A stretch of 64,000 nt of DNA, taken from assembly GCF_030643805.1 (NCBI RefSeq), contig NZ_CP094656.1:2914001-2978000 (forward strand). Reading direction: 5' to 3'. This stretch comes from Alkalihalobacillus sp. AL-G (GTDB lineage: Bacteria > Bacillota > Bacilli > Bacillales > Fictibacillaceae). Below are positions 53,836-64,000 of the stretch, piece after piece. The number at the start of each line of letters is the position of its first letter. Within the stretch, counting starts at the first letter, position 1. The translations under genes and the position numbers were made by a program. Under the pieces are notes generated by a model that saw nothing but the letters and a program-made list of their open reading frames with translations, made no database searches and had not been told where the DNA came from.

Positions 53836-53868
53836 GAAAGAATTCGAGAAAAACTCTCGAATTCCTCC
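53836..53868 (-). terminator. Terminator of citZ-icd-mdh
   Basis: GAATTCGAG (53840-53848) and CTCGAATTC (53856-53864) perfect arms, then TTTCTTT on the minus strand, 20 bases behind mdh. Confidence 0.75.
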
Positions 53869-53886
53869 TTTTTCATTGTTCCATTT

Positions 53887-54825
53887 TTACGATAAAACAT
53901 TCATGACATTGCGTACGGAGTCAGCAGACTTATCAAGCTCAGCTTTTTCTTCATCTGTAAGATCAAGCTCGATGATTTCTTCAAGTCCATTTCCACCAAG
54001 GATGGTCGGTACTCCTAGACAAATACCATCGTACCCATATTCTCCTTCAAGGTAAGCAATGGCTGGAAGTACACGGCGTTGATCCTTCAGAATCGCTTCA
54101 ACCATCTCGACTAGTGAAGCCGCTGGTGCATAATAAGCACTGCCGTTACCTAATAGTTGAACGATTTCACCGCCGCCTTTTCGGGTACGCTCAACAATAG
54201 CATCCAGTCGGTCCTTGTCGATTAACTTATCTAGTGGAATCCCTCCAGCATTCGAGTAACGGATCAATGGAACCATATCGTCCCCATGTCCACCAAGAAC
54301 AAAGCCGCGGATGTCCTTAACTGACAGATTCAACTCTTCAGCAACGAATGTACAGAAACGTGCTGTATCGAGAATACCGGATTGACCGATCACTCGATTT
54401 TTAGGGAAACCGGATTCTTTCAGTACGGTATATGACATTGCATCCACAGGATTCGTTAAGACAATGATTGTACAATCCGGAGAATATTTTACGATTTCCT
54501 GAGTGACACTTTTCATGATTTTAGCATTTGTATTTACGAGGTCATCACGGCTCATCCCAGGCTTACGTGCAATACCTGCAGTAATGACAACGATGTCAGA
54601 ATCTGCTGTATCTTCATAGTTGGCCGTACCAGTAATCTTTGAATCAAATCCTTGAACAGGACTTGCCTCTAGCATATCAAGCGCTTTACCTTTTGTAGGG
54701 TCTTCCATATTTGGAATATCTACAAGAACGACATCTCCAAGTTCTTTTTGTCCAGCGATAAATGCAGTAGTAGCACCAGTAAAGCCGCCACCGATTACAG
54801 AGATTTTGTTTCGCCTGTTTGCCAT
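53887..54825 (-). CDS. mdh: Malate dehydrogenase
   Basis: 312 residues of the LDH-like MDH group: dinucleotide motif [21 protein letters not shown]-binding Asp in [29 protein letters not shown] (substrate loop), [17 protein letters not shown] and the catalytic His in [20 protein letters not shown] cycle. 12 bases behind icd. Confidence 0.97.
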   Translation of the reverse strand: MANRRNKISVIGGGFTGATTAFIAGQKELGDVVLVDIPNMEDPTKGKALDMLEASPVQGFDSKITGTANYEDTADSDIVVITAGIARKPGMSRDDLVNTNAKIMKSVTQEIVKYSPDCTIIVLTNPVDAMSYTVLKESGFPKNRVIGQSGILDTARFCTFVAEELNLSVKDIRGFVLGGHGDDMVPLIRYSNAGGIPLDKLIDKDRLDAIVERTRKGGGEIVQLLGNGSAYYAPAASLVEMVEAILKDQRRVLPAIAYLEGEYGYDGICLGVPTILGGNGLEEIIELDLTDEEKAELDKSADSVRNVMNVLS

Positions 54826-54837
54826 TACTGTTTCCCC

Positions 54838-56109
54838 CTACTCCATATTTTTGATGAGTTCGTCACCGAACTCAGAACATTTAACTTCCGTTGCGCCTTC
54901 CATTAAACGAGCGAAGTCATACGTTACAACCTTGCTTGCGATTGTTTTTTCCATAGACTTGATGATCATGTCGGCAGCTTCGTTCCAACCGATGTGCTCA
55001 AGCATTAATACTCCAGAAAGAATAACGGAAGACGGATTAACTTTATCCATACCAGCATACTTTGGTGCTGTACCATGAGTTGCTTCAAAAATAGCATGTC
55101 CTGTTTCGTAGTTGATGTTTGCTCCTGGCGCAATTCCGATACCACCAACCTGTGCGGCTAAAGCATCAGAAACGTAATCACCATTCAGGTTCATTGTTGC
55201 AACGACATCGAACTCTGCAGGACGAGTCAAAATTTGTTGTAGGAAAATGTCCGCAATGGAATCCTTGATGATGATTTTCCCTGCTGCTTCTGCTTCGGAT
55301 TGTGCTTTGTTTGCAGCGTCCTTACCGTCTTTTTCAACGATACGGTCATATTCAGCCCATGTGAACACTTTATCTCCAAATTCTTGTTCAGCAACCTCAT
55401 AACCCCAGTTCTTAAAGGCACCTTCAGTGAACTTCATAATGTTCCCTTTGTGCACAAGGGTTACGCTCTTACGGCCTTCGTTAAGTGCATACTCAATCGC
55501 CGCTCGAACAAGACGTTTCGTACCTTCCTCAGAAACCGGCTTGATTCCGATTCCAGATGTCTCAGGGAAACGAATCTTGTTTGCCCCCATTTCCTCTTGA
55601 AGGAATTGGATCACTTTCTTCACTTCGTCGGATCCTTTTGCATACTCAATACCAGCATAGATATCTTCAGTATTTTCACGGAAAATGACCATATCTGTAT
55701 CTTCAGGCTTTTTAACAGGTGATGGTACACCAGTGAAATAACGTACAGGACGCAAGCATGTAAAAAGGTCTAGTTCCTGACGCAGCGCTACGTTCAAGGA
55801 GCGGATACCGCCGCCGACTGGTGTAGTCAATGGTCCCTTGATAGCCAATATGTATTCATTGATTACATCAAGCGTTTCTGAAGGTAACCATTCCCCTGTT
55901 TTGTCATATGCCTTTTGACCAGCAAGGACCTCTTTCCAAACAATCTCTTTCTCGCCATTGTATGCTTTCTTAACCGCACCTTCTAAAACCTTTGATGCTG
56001 CCGCCCAAATATCTGGACCCGTTCCATCTCCTTCAATAAATGGGATAATCGGGTTGTTCGGTACGTTTAAAACACCATTATCTACTGTAATACGTTCTCC
56101 GTTTGACAA
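54838..56109 (-). CDS. icd: NADP-dependent isocitrate dehydrogenase
   Basis: 423 residues; matches B. subtilis Icd throughout: [80 protein letters not shown]. Start: GGAGGT lies 8 bases before TTG 56109, giving (M)[11 protein letters not shown], parallel to MAQGEKITVSNG of B. subtilis; ATG 56115 is only 2 bases from that site. Confidence 0.95.
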   Translation of the reverse strand: MSNGERITVDNGVLNVPNNPIIPFIEGDGTGPDIWAAASKVLEGAVKKAYNGEKEIVWKEVLAGQKAYDKTGEWLPSETLDVINEYILAIKGPLTTPVGGGIRSLNVALRQELDLFTCLRPVRYFTGVPSPVKKPEDTDMVIFRENTEDIYAGIEYAKGSDEVKKVIQFLQEEMGANKIRFPETSGIGIKPVSEEGTKRLVRAAIEYALNEGRKSVTLVHKGNIMKFTEGAFKNWGYEVAEQEFGDKVFTWAEYDRIVEKDGKDAANKAQSEAEAAGKIIIKDSIADIFLQQILTRPAEFDVVATMNLNGDYVSDALAAQVGGIGIAPGANINYETGHAIFEATHGTAPKYAGMDKVNPSSVILSGVLMLEHIGWNEAADMIIKSMEKTIASKVVTYDFARLMEGATEVKCSEFGDELIKNME

Positions 56110-56267
56110 AATCATTACCTCCTGGTTGATAAATGTTTTACATCCCTATCGTCACAAATTCGATATGAATTAATCAAGTTTGATGGTGATGCACAGAAAA
56201 CAGACACTACCGAGCGAGCAATCAGTCGTCGATCGCCTGTTCCCTATTTTGACCATCCCATCGGTTT

Positions 56268-57383
56268 TTATCGATTTTCAATTGATACAAATTGTTGCAT
56301 TGAAGGTCCAGTATATTCTGCACGTGGACGAATCAATCGATTATTATCATATTGTTCAAGAATATGAGCTAACCAGCCTGATAATCTGCTCATTGCAAAG
56401 ATTGGAGTGAATAGATCGTGCTTAAGACCGAGGCTGTGGTATACAGATGCCGAGTAGAAATCGACATTCGGCAGCAATCCTTTTTCCTTTGTCATCAACT
56501 CATCAAGCTTAACAGACATTTCATACCATTTTGTCTCACCGGTAATGCTTGTTAATTGCTTGGACATTTCACGAAGATGTTTTGCTCGTGGATCTCCGTC
56601 CTTGTAAACACGATGTCCGAATCCCATGATTTTCTCTTTTCGTTCAAGAGCATCCTTGAGGTAAGGTTCAACATTTTCTACTTCCCCAACATCAGATAGC
56701 ATCTTCATAACACGCTCGTTTGCTCCACCGTGTAACGGCCCTTTTAAAGCACCAATCGCAGCGGTCACCCCAGAGTAAACATCAGATAATGTTGCAACAC
56801 ATACGCGTGCTGTAAATGTCGATGCATTCAATTCGTGATCAGCGTGCAATACCAATGCTTTATTAATCGCGTTTACTGATATCTCGTCCGGTTCTTTTCC
56901 GTTCAGCATGTAAAGGAAGTTTGCCGCATAGCTTAGGTCTTCTTTCGGCTCAATTACTTCTTTACCATCACGTAATCGTGAGAACGCTGCAACGATTGTG
57001 GATAGTTTAGCTAACAAGCTGATTGATTTGTTAAGGTTTGCCTCTTCACTCATATTATCCGCGTTCTCATCATATAACCCTAATGAGGAAACGGCTGTAC
57101 GAACTCCTGCCATCGGATGAATTTCACCGAGTGGATACTGTTTAAGCATGTCCATAACCTGTGAAGGAACTGCATACTGTGAAGACAGTTTCCCCTTGAA
57201 TTCATTCAATTCTTTTTCCGTTGGTAGCTTCCCGTACCATAGTAAGTATACGACCTCTTCAAAGCTAGCATGATCTGCAAGATCGTCAATATTATAGCCT
57301 CGATATGTTAGTACACCATCAATAATGGAACTTACTGAGGATGTTGTGGCTACAATGCCTTCTAAACCTCTAGTTGTTGTCAT
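56268..57383 (-). CDS. citZ: Citrate synthase
   Basis: 371 residues, type II-like small bacterial form. Active-site motifs: LHADHELNASTFTARV (His), GPLHGGANERVMKML (His) and FYSASVYHSLGL (Asp equivalent region), with GFGHRVYKDGDPRA. First gene of the citZ-icd-mdh operon. ATG 57383 has AAAGGAGAG upstream; the frame is open to 57470. Confidence 0.96.
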   Translation of the reverse strand: MTTTRGLEGIVATTSSVSSIIDGVLTYRGYNIDDLADHASFEEVVYLLWYGKLPTEKELNEFKGKLSSQYAVPSQVMDMLKQYPLGEIHPMAGVRTAVSSLGLYDENADNMSEEANLNKSISLLAKLSTIVAAFSRLRDGKEVIEPKEDLSYAANFLYMLNGKEPDEISVNAINKALVLHADHELNASTFTARVCVATLSDVYSGVTAAIGALKGPLHGGANERVMKMLSDVGEVENVEPYLKDALERKEKIMGFGHRVYKDGDPRAKHLREMSKQLTSITGETKWYEMSVKLDELMTKEKGLLPNVDFYSASVYHSLGLKHDLFTPIFAMSRLSGWLAHILEQYDNNRLIRPRAEYTGPSMQQFVSIENR

Positions 57384-57431
57384 GGCTCTCTCTCCTTTTA
57401 AATTAGTTTTCTCTGTCTTATTAAAAAGACG

Positions 57432-57460
57432 TAGATAATAAAGAAAATGCTTACAAGCAA
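57432..57460 (-). promoter_or_regulatory. citZ promoter with cre-like site
   Basis: TTGCTT (57455-57460), 17 bases, TATCTA (57432-57437) on the minus strand. TGTAAGCATTTTCT (57442-57455, minus) matches the CcpA cre consensus except for one base of the central CG. Catabolite control of citZ is known in B. subtilis. Confidence 0.5.
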
Positions 57461-57606
57461 AGGGTATCAAAATAATTTGAACCCAAAATATTAGGTAAAC
57501 ATATTAAGGAAGGATAAAACACATACAGTACAATTATAAACAATTCTCTGACTTTTGTGAACGCCCAAGGCTTGAAAACCTTATTTCCATAACGAATTTT
57601 CGATTC

Positions 57607-58071
57607 TCATCCCGTGATCAATTGAACGATGCGTATCGCCAGATAAGCTATACCCGCTCCTATCAAAGGACCTACTGCGATTCCATTGAAAAGGCTTACT
57701 GCTAAAATCGTACCTATAACTAATGTAGTGGTAATATGTGGATCTTCGGTCAAAAGCTTAATACCGCTTGCAGCAATCAGAGCAACTGCAATCCCTGATC
57801 CAAGAGCGATCCACCCGTAATAGGACTTCATTGCTTCGCCTAATTGTTTAAATCCTATTTCCCCGGTTGCAATTGGAATTAGAACAGCGACTGTAATTAT
57901 TATGACTCCCCATTCGATCCCTCTTTTTTGTATTAACGGAAAGAACCGGTCACCTAAACCGACCCATTTAATTATGAGAAGAAAGGCAACTGCTATGATC
58001 AATGATTTATTTTTTGCCATTAAAGCAATAGCCAGAAGAACAACGAGGAATAGGGATGCTTGGTCAAGCAT
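57607..58071 (-). CDS. ytwI: DUF441 family membrane protein (YtwI)
   Basis: 154 residues, four hydrophobic segments; DUF441 pattern (IKWVGLGDRFFPLIQKRGIE then WGVIIITVAVLIPIA, and SLFNGIAVGPLIGAGIAYLA). Function unknown. ATG 58071 has GGAAGGAAG upstream; the longer frame from 58092 lacks a site. Divergent from ytvI. Confidence 0.85.
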   Translation of the reverse strand: MLDQASLFLVVLLAIALMAKNKSLIIAVAFLLIIKWVGLGDRFFPLIQKRGIEWGVIIITVAVLIPIATGEIGFKQLGEAMKSYYGWIALGSGIAVALIAASGIKLLTEDPHITTTLVIGTILAVSLFNGIAVGPLIGAGIAYLAIRIVQLITG

Positions 58072-58246
58072 TTGACACTTCCTTCCATACACTGCAATTT
58101 CTGGATTGAAACTTGATGCAAGTAAATGTAAAATAATACTATTCCTAAGGGGCTGGCAAAATAGCGGAGCAAAGTTCCAATTGTTGAATTAAGAGAAATG
58201 GTTTGTCCGCAGACGACCATACCCCAAAAGAAAGGATAAGATGTAG

Positions 58247-59365
58247 TTGAATCTTCAATATGTTTATAGTTTTATCCGGTTTCTACTTATAATTGCCATT
58301 TTATTGTTTTCACTCGTTGCACTCTATTATGTTGCACATGTAACCTACCCTTTTATTATTGCGTTAATTCTTGCATTTATGATTAACCCGATCGTCAATC
58401 TACTTGAACGGAAAGGGAAAATGCCGAGAGGACTTGCCGTCTTTGTCGTAATTCTGATTTTGATCGGGTTGATTGTCGGCTTTGTAACTCTCATAATCAG
58501 TGAAATGATTTCAGGGTTCGGCTATTTGGCTGAAGTTATTCCCGAGCATACAAAAACGCTCGTCCAGTTTGCCCAAACGTATTTTACCCAGCAAATCCTG
58601 CCGATCTATTATGATCTCGCAGCAATGTTCCAACAGCTTGATCCTGCCCAGCAGGAAACGATTACGAATAACATCGAATCAGTCGGTAAAAATATTACAA
58701 CCAACGTAAGGGAGTTCGTTCAATCATTTTTGACAGGCTTGCAAAATTTCCTATTAAACTTGCCGAATGTTGTAACAGTGCTGATTTTCTCTTTATTAGC
58801 GACATTTTTCATAAGTAAAGACTGGTACCGATTTCAGGGATGGATAGCAAAACGGACACCTAAGCGTACTGTTGAAAGTGGACAAAGTGTATACCGTGAG
58901 CTACGAAAGGCACTCTTTGGATTCATGAAAGCTCAGTTGACATTAATATCAATTACGGCAGCTATCGTGCTTGTCGGCCTTTTGATCTTGCAGGTGGATT
59001 ATGCAATCACGATTGCGATCCTGACCGGTGTAGTTGACTTACTCCCATACCTTGGGACTGGTGCGGTATTTATTCCGTGGATCATTTATTCATTCATTAT
59101 TGAAGACTTTACCCTGTCTATCGGCCTGTCGATTCTATACGGTGTCGTGATTATCCAACGACAGATCATGGAACCGAAAATACTATCTTCAAGTATTGGA
59201 CTCGATCCCCTGGCAACATTAATTTCACTTTTCGTAGGATTTAAGTTATTCGGGTTCCTCGGTTTGATAATCGGGCCAGTTATACTCGTGATCATACGCG
59301 CATTAAACCAAGCAGACGTATTTCAGGATTTATGGAGTTTCATTATCGGAAAAAAAGCATCGTAA
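58247..59365 (+). CDS. ytvI: Sporulation membrane protein YtvI (AI-2E transporter family)
   Basis: 372 residues, about eight membrane segments: two N-terminal pairs, a ~120-residue loop (130-230), then a hydrophobic C-terminal half with GVVDLLPYLGTGAVFIPWII and the family motif PKILSSSIGLDPLATLISLF. Located between citZ and pyk like B. subtilis ytvI. Function in sporulation not defined. One of few plus-strand genes. GAAAGGA precedes the start region. Confidence 0.9.
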   Translation: MNLQYVYSFIRFLLIIAILLFSLVALYYVAHVTYPFIIALILAFMINPIVNLLERKGKMPRGLAVFVVILILIGLIVGFVTLIISEMISGFGYLAEVIPEHTKTLVQFAQTYFTQQILPIYYDLAAMFQQLDPAQQETITNNIESVGKNITTNVREFVQSFLTGLQNFLLNLPNVVTVLIFSLLATFFISKDWYRFQGWIAKRTPKRTVESGQSVYRELRKALFGFMKAQLTLISITAAIVLVGLLILQVDYAITIAILTGVVDLLPYLGTGAVFIPWIIYSFIIEDFTLSIGLSILYGVVIIQRQIMEPKILSSSIGLDPLATLISLFVGFKLFGFLGLIIGPVILVIIRALNQADVFQDLWSFIIGKKAS

Positions 59366-59516
59366 CAAGAAAAGCGAAAATCCCTTTGGCAACCACGAAG
59401 GTTACTGAAAGACTATTTAGGAGGATGTTGCCCTACGATGCCCTCTAACCGTCACTCTCTGCACGTTGAGGCCATCAGACGACCTCTTGTTCACTTTGAG
59501 CGTTTGACATAACTTA

Positions 59517-59577
59517 GTAAGGACCTTATCGAATTCGAATCCTTTTTATCGATAAGGTCCTTCTTCGTTTAGGGAAA
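59517..59577 (+). terminator. Terminator behind ytvI
   Basis: AAGGACCTTATCG (59519-59531) pairs with CGATAAGGTCCTT (59550-59562), then CTTCGTTT. The gap 59366-59518 contains no gene. Confidence 0.7.
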
Positions 59578-59587
59578 TATGACTTAC

Positions 59588-59983
59588 CTACGATCGAAAC
59601 GTAAAAGTAAACTGTCCGCTTTCGATCTTCTTCTGAATGAAACGCCTCATCCACATCTTAATTACTGACCGCGTAAACGGAAACAGTAATAGAAAACCCG
59701 TCGCATCCGTTATAAATCCCGGGGTAAGCAACAAGCTTCCTCCGATAAGAATGCAAATTCCGTCTAGAAGGACATCACTCGGCACATCCCCGTTTTGCAA
59801 TTGGACTTGTGCAAGCCTTAATGCTTCCATACCCTCACGTTTAGCCAACCATGCCCCAGTAACTCCAGTTGCTATGATTACTAAAATCGTAAATGGAATT
59901 CCAAATGTTTTGCCAGACCAAATCAGTATACCAATTTCCAATGCAGGAACAATGATCAGTATCAATAATAGAATTCGAAACAT
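59588..59983 (-). CDS. fxsA: FxsA family membrane protein
   Basis: 131 residues. FxsA pattern: MFRILLLILIIVPALEIGIL, KTFGIPFTILVIIATGVTGA, WLAKREGMEALRLAQVQLQN and ILIGGSLLLTPGFITDATGF. E. coli FxsA relieves phage T7 exclusion by the F plasmid; the role in Bacillus is unknown. ATG 59983 follows GGAGCGG. Confidence 0.9.
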   Translation of the reverse strand: MFRILLLILIIVPALEIGILIWSGKTFGIPFTILVIIATGVTGAWLAKREGMEALRLAQVQLQNGDVPSDVLLDGICILIGGSLLLTPGFITDATGFLLLFPFTRSVIKMWMRRFIQKKIESGQFTFTFRS

Positions 59984-60051
59984 ATAATCCGCTCCTAACT
60001 TAAAGGACGTGATCAATTAAAGGACTAATTAGCCAACAATAATGCGGACGA

Positions 60052-61806
60052 TTATAATACGCTCGTATGCCCGCTATAAACAACCCCTCTTGACCCATCT
60101 ACAGTAATCGCTTGACCATCCTTGAAAAGCTTTGTAGCATTATCAACACCGACGATAACCGGAATACCGAGGCTTAATCCGACTACAGCAGCATGACTTG
60201 TTAAACCGCCTTCCTCTGTAATAATCGCTGAAGCGTTCTTAAGCGCGGGAATCATATCACGATCTGTACCAAGGGTAACGAGGATATCACCTTCCTCGAC
60301 TTTTTCAATTGCATCCTCGGCGTTGTTTGCAACGGCAACTTTTCCCGCAACTGATTTTTGACCGATTCCTTGTCCTTTTGCAATGACGTCTCCAACAACA
60401 TGTACTTTCATCAGGTTGGTCGTGCCTGTTTCACCTACAGGAACGCCTGCTGTTATTAATACGAGATTTCCATGACGAACAATTCCTGATTTTAAGGATG
60501 CATTAACAGCAATGTCCAACAGTTCATCAGTAGAAGTTGCTTCTTCACTTAGTTGCGGTACAACTCCCCATACGAGAGACATACGTCTGCAAACCGCTTC
60601 TGAACTAGTTACAGCGATAATAGAAGCCTCAGGACGATATTTAGAAATCATCCGTGCTGTATGACCACTTTCGGTAGGAGCAATAATCGCAGAGATATTC
60701 AGATTATATGCTGTATGTGATACAGATTGACTAATTGCATCTGTTACAGTAAGCTTGCTCGATTTACTTCGTGAATGTAGAATCTCTTCATGATTTAATG
60801 CACTTTCAGCTTTTCGTGCAATTTTATCCATCGTTTGAACAGCTTCTACAGGGTATGAGCCTGCAGCCGTTTCTCCTGATAGCATTATCGCATCTGTACC
60901 ATCAAAAATGGCATTCGCTACATCACTCGCTTCTGCACGGGTCGGACGTGGGTTGCGTTGCATCGAATCCAGCATTTGTGTAGCAGTTATGACTGGTTTA
61001 CCCATGTCATTGCATTTACGAATCAATTTTTTCTGAACAAGTGGAACTTCCTCAGCCGGAATTTCAACCCCTAAATCACCCCGAGCAACCATCAAGCCAT
61101 CGGAAACCTCTAAAATCTCCTCGATGTTATCGACACCCTCTTGGTTTTCAATTTTAGGGATGATATTGATATGTTCAGCATTATGACGTTCTAGGATCTC
61201 ACGAATTTCCAACACATCGGAAGCACGTCGAACGAAGGATGCAGCAATAAAGTCAACACCCTGTTGAATCCCGAATTCAATATCCTTTGCATCTTTCTTA
61301 GTGATTCCTGGCAGGTTTACTGAAACATTCGGAACATTAACGCCTTTTTTATTCTTTAAAACGCCACTGTTCAGAACTCGTGTGATTAATTGCCGTTCTT
61401 CAATTCCGGTTACCTCAAGCTCGATCAATCCATCATCAAGCAGAATTTTTGAACCGACCTGTACATCCTTGACTAGACCCGGATAAGTGATGGAAATTTT
61501 TGATTCGTTTCCAGTCAGCTCGTCCATCGAAACGATTAAATCTTGTCCAGCTCTCAGATTCACTTCACTGTTTTCAAGTGTACCAGTACGAATTTCAGGA
61601 CCTTTGGTGTCGAGCAAAATCGCAATGGTTTGCTTTGTTTGCTTTGATGCTTCGCGAATATTTACGATTCGCGCTCCATGTTCTTCGTAATCCCCATGGG
61701 AAAAGTTTAACCGGGATACATTCATCCCAGAGTCAATCAGTTTCTTTAACGTTTCGACTGTTTCGCTGGCAGGACCAATCGTACAGACAATTTTGGTTTT
61801 TCTCAT
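60052..61806 (-). CDS. pyk: Pyruvate kinase
   Basis: 584 residues. Barrel motifs [10 protein letters not shown] and [44 protein letters not shown]; then the allosteric C domain, and the extra C-terminal PEP-utiliser-like domain (about 490-584; [20 protein letters not shown]) typical of Bacillus pyruvate kinases. 24 bases behind pfkA, forming the pfkA-pyk operon. ATG 61806 follows AAGGAGG. Confidence 0.97.
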   Translation of the reverse strand: MRKTKIVCTIGPASETVETLKKLIDSGMNVSRLNFSHGDYEEHGARIVNIREASKQTKQTIAILLDTKGPEIRTGTLENSEVNLRAGQDLIVSMDELTGNESKISITYPGLVKDVQVGSKILLDDGLIELEVTGIEERQLITRVLNSGVLKNKKGVNVPNVSVNLPGITKKDAKDIEFGIQQGVDFIAASFVRRASDVLEIREILERHNAEHINIIPKIENQEGVDNIEEILEVSDGLMVARGDLGVEIPAEEVPLVQKKLIRKCNDMGKPVITATQMLDSMQRNPRPTRAEASDVANAIFDGTDAIMLSGETAAGSYPVEAVQTMDKIARKAESALNHEEILHSRSKSSKLTVTDAISQSVSHTAYNLNISAIIAPTESGHTARMISKYRPEASIIAVTSSEAVCRRMSLVWGVVPQLSEEATSTDELLDIAVNASLKSGIVRHGNLVLITAGVPVGETGTTNLMKVHVVGDVIAKGQGIGQKSVAGKVAVANNAEDAIEKVEEGDILVTLGTDRDMIPALKNASAIITEEGGLTSHAAVVGLSLGIPVIVGVDNATKLFKDGQAITVDGSRGVVYSGHTSVL

Positions 61807-61830
61807 CGTGTTCCTCCTTGAATTTCTCTA

Positions 61831-62802
<972 letters not shown>

Positions 62803-62838
62803 TCATCATCGTATATGTTGTGTACTTAAAATATCATT

Positions 62839-62921
62839 TTCCAAAATGGAAGACAATAAACAAGTCTGAACATGAAAAAAAGAGGTGCTCAGCAGGAATC
62901 AGGATAGTTTCCAAAATGGAA
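62839..62921. repeat. Pair of identical palindromes upstream of pfkA
   Basis: TTCCAAAATGGAA occurs at 62839-62851 and 62909-62921, about 49 and 119 bases before the pfkA start. The second lies in the loop of the accA terminator. Confidence 0.5.
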
Positions 62922-62955
62922 TTTATCTATTCCCCGTCTGAGTCAACCTCTTTCG
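62875..62955 (-). terminator. Terminator behind accA
   Basis: AAAGAGGTGCTCAG (62879-62892) pairs with CTGAGTCAACCTCTTT (62938-62953) around a long loop; TTTTTTTC follows on the minus strand. Confidence 0.7.
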
Positions 62956-63933
62956 CTAATTGACACCAATGGAATCGCTTTCAAACGTATACTTTCCAAT
63001 TTTTTTATACTTTTCGTATCGGTGTTCGACAAGTTCATCGCTGCTCATTTTTCCAAGCTCATCCAAGGAAGTCTGCAGTGTTTCCTCAATCAAGGAAGCC
63101 TGAGTATGCGGATCCTTATGAGCTCCACCCTTTACTTCGGGAATCATTGTATCAATAATCCCCATTTCTAAAAGGTCAGGAGCAGTAATCTTCATTGATT
63201 CAGCTGCCCGTTTCGCCTGCGAAGCATCTTTCCATAGTAAAGCCGCAGCCCCTTCAGGCGAAATAACAGAGTACCAGGAGTTTTCGAGCATGTGGACATG
63301 GTTACCTACACCGATTGCAAGTGCACCACCGCTTGCACCTTCACCAATAACGATACAAATAACAGGGACCTTCAAGCCCGCCATCTCGATTAAATTACGA
63401 GCAATCGCTTCACTTTGTCCCCGTTCTTCAGCAGACATACCTGGATAAGCCCCTTTTGTATCGAGGAGGCATATAATCGGACGATTGAACTTTTCAGCTT
63501 GTTTCATCAACCTTAGTGCTTTCCGGTAGCCTTCCGGGTGTGGCATTCCGAAATTACGACGTAGGTTTTCCTTCGTATCTTTTCCCCTTTGGTGTCCGAT
63601 GACCGTAACGGATTTACCGTGGAACTTGGCAATCCCTCCGACAATCGCTTCATCATCACCGTAAAGACGATCTCCGTGAAGCTCCAGAAAATCAGTGAAA
63701 AGCATATGGATATAATCTAAAGTCGTCGGGCGTTCATGATGACGAGCGATTTGGACACGGTCCCATGGAGTCATTTTCCCATATACTTCTTTCTCTACGA
63801 TTACAAGACGTTCCTCTAGACTATCTACTTCGTCAGATAGGTCGATCCCTTTTTCATCCATAAACGTTTTAAGCTCTTTGATTTTATTTCTCAATTCAAC
63901 GACTGGTCGTTCAAATTCCAATTCACCAACCAC
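62956..63933 (-). CDS. accA: Acetyl-CoA carboxylase carboxyltransferase, alpha subunit
   Basis: 325 residues. Carboxyltransferase motifs: [60 protein letters not shown] and [20 protein letters not shown]. With AccD forms the transferase that makes malonyl-CoA. Start GTG 63933 is 9 bases from GGAGG and overlaps the accD stop by one base. Confidence 0.97.
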   Translation of the reverse strand: MVGELEFERPVVELRNKIKELKTFMDEKGIDLSDEVDSLEERLVIVEKEVYGKMTPWDRVQIARHHERPTTLDYIHMLFTDFLELHGDRLYGDDEAIVGGIAKFHGKSVTVIGHQRGKDTKENLRRNFGMPHPEGYRKALRLMKQAEKFNRPIICLLDTKGAYPGMSAEERGQSEAIARNLIEMAGLKVPVICIVIGEGASGGALAIGVGNHVHMLENSWYSVISPEGAAALLWKDASQAKRAAESMKITAPDLLEMGIIDTMIPEVKGGAHKDPHTQASLIEETLQTSLDELGKMSSDELVEHRYEKYKKIGKYTFESDSIGVN

Positions 63934-64000
63934 TACTCTTCACCTCCTGTCCTATGAATATCTAATACCGTTGCTAATGTGGATTTTAACTTTGAACGAT
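63933..64000 (-). CDS. accD: Acetyl-CoA carboxylase carboxyltransferase beta subunit, 3' end only
   Basis: The last ~22 codons ([20 protein letters not shown]) ending in TAG at 63933-63935. The call rests mainly on the invariable accD-accA order and the one-base overlap, plus the KLKxTLAxxLxxH pattern common at AccD C-termini. The zinc finger and catalytic parts are outside the window. Confidence 0.7.
   Translation of the reverse strand, partial: RSKLKSTLATVLDIHRTGGEE

Overview
The window is a chromosomal segment of an endospore-forming Bacillaceae bacterium (Firmicutes, Bacillales). Evidence: gene order over most of the window matches Bacillus subtilis (fadB-fadR-lcfA; yshE-mutSB-polX-cvpA-zapA/rnhC; pheST; ysgA-sspI-ysdC; infC-rpmI-rplT-ysdA; thrS-ytxC-dnaI-dnaB-nrdR-speD-gapB-coaE-ytaF-mutM-polA-phoR-phoP-mdh-icd-citZ-ytwI-ytvI-fxsA-pyk-pfkA-accA-accD), sporulation genes are present (sspI, ytxC, ytaF, ytvI), and typical Gram-positive regulation is visible (T-box leaders, L20 leader, FadR boxes, strong GGAGG ribosome binding sites). 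The species cannot be named from the sequence alone. Almost everything lies on the minus strand; only rnhC, sspI, a membrane protein at 34264, ytvI and one tiny ORF at 3108 are on the plus strand.

Region 1 (1-10 kb): fatty-acid degradation genes under FadR (acyl-CoA ligase, repressor, start of enoyl-CoA hydratase), then yshE (DUF350) with a 25-residue membrane peptide behind it, mutS2, polX, cvpA and zapA, with rnhC divergent from zapA.

Region 2 (about 10-24.4 kb): an AT-rich accessory island between rnhC and pheT, which are adjacent in B. subtilis. It holds about 18 small, unrelated, co-oriented genes (HAD phosphatases, GNAT, nucleoside-kinase-like, cytidine/blasticidin-deaminase-like, two DinB proteins, S51 peptidase, AlkD-like, YdeI, DUF4256, DUF1643, small membrane proteins and lipoproteins) plus decayed genes. 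Just 3' of nearly every gene is a copy of one imperfect hairpin repeat family, always in the same orientation. This gene-plus-repeat layout resembles a cassette array, but no integrase is visible.

Region 3 (24.4-42.5 kb): pheST with a T-box leader that contains a dispersed repeat; ysgA, sspI, ysdC, a dUTPase; infC-rpmI-rplT with an L20-type leader and a 205-bp MITE-like insertion between rpmI and rplT; then two adjacent threonyl-tRNA synthetase genes behind one Thr T-box. Their N-terminal halves are nearly identical and their catalytic halves belong to different types (ThrZ-like, then ThrS-like). Primosome genes dnaI and dnaB follow.

Region 4 (42.5-64 kb): nrdR, speD, gapB (with CcpN-like operators), coaE, ytaF, mutM, polA, a decayed TnpB-like transposase piece, phoPR, a MaoC-like protein, the TCA genes citZ-icd-mdh, ytwI (DUF441), ytvI, fxsA, the glycolytic pair pfkA-pyk, and accDA. 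This is conserved core metabolism and replication/repair.
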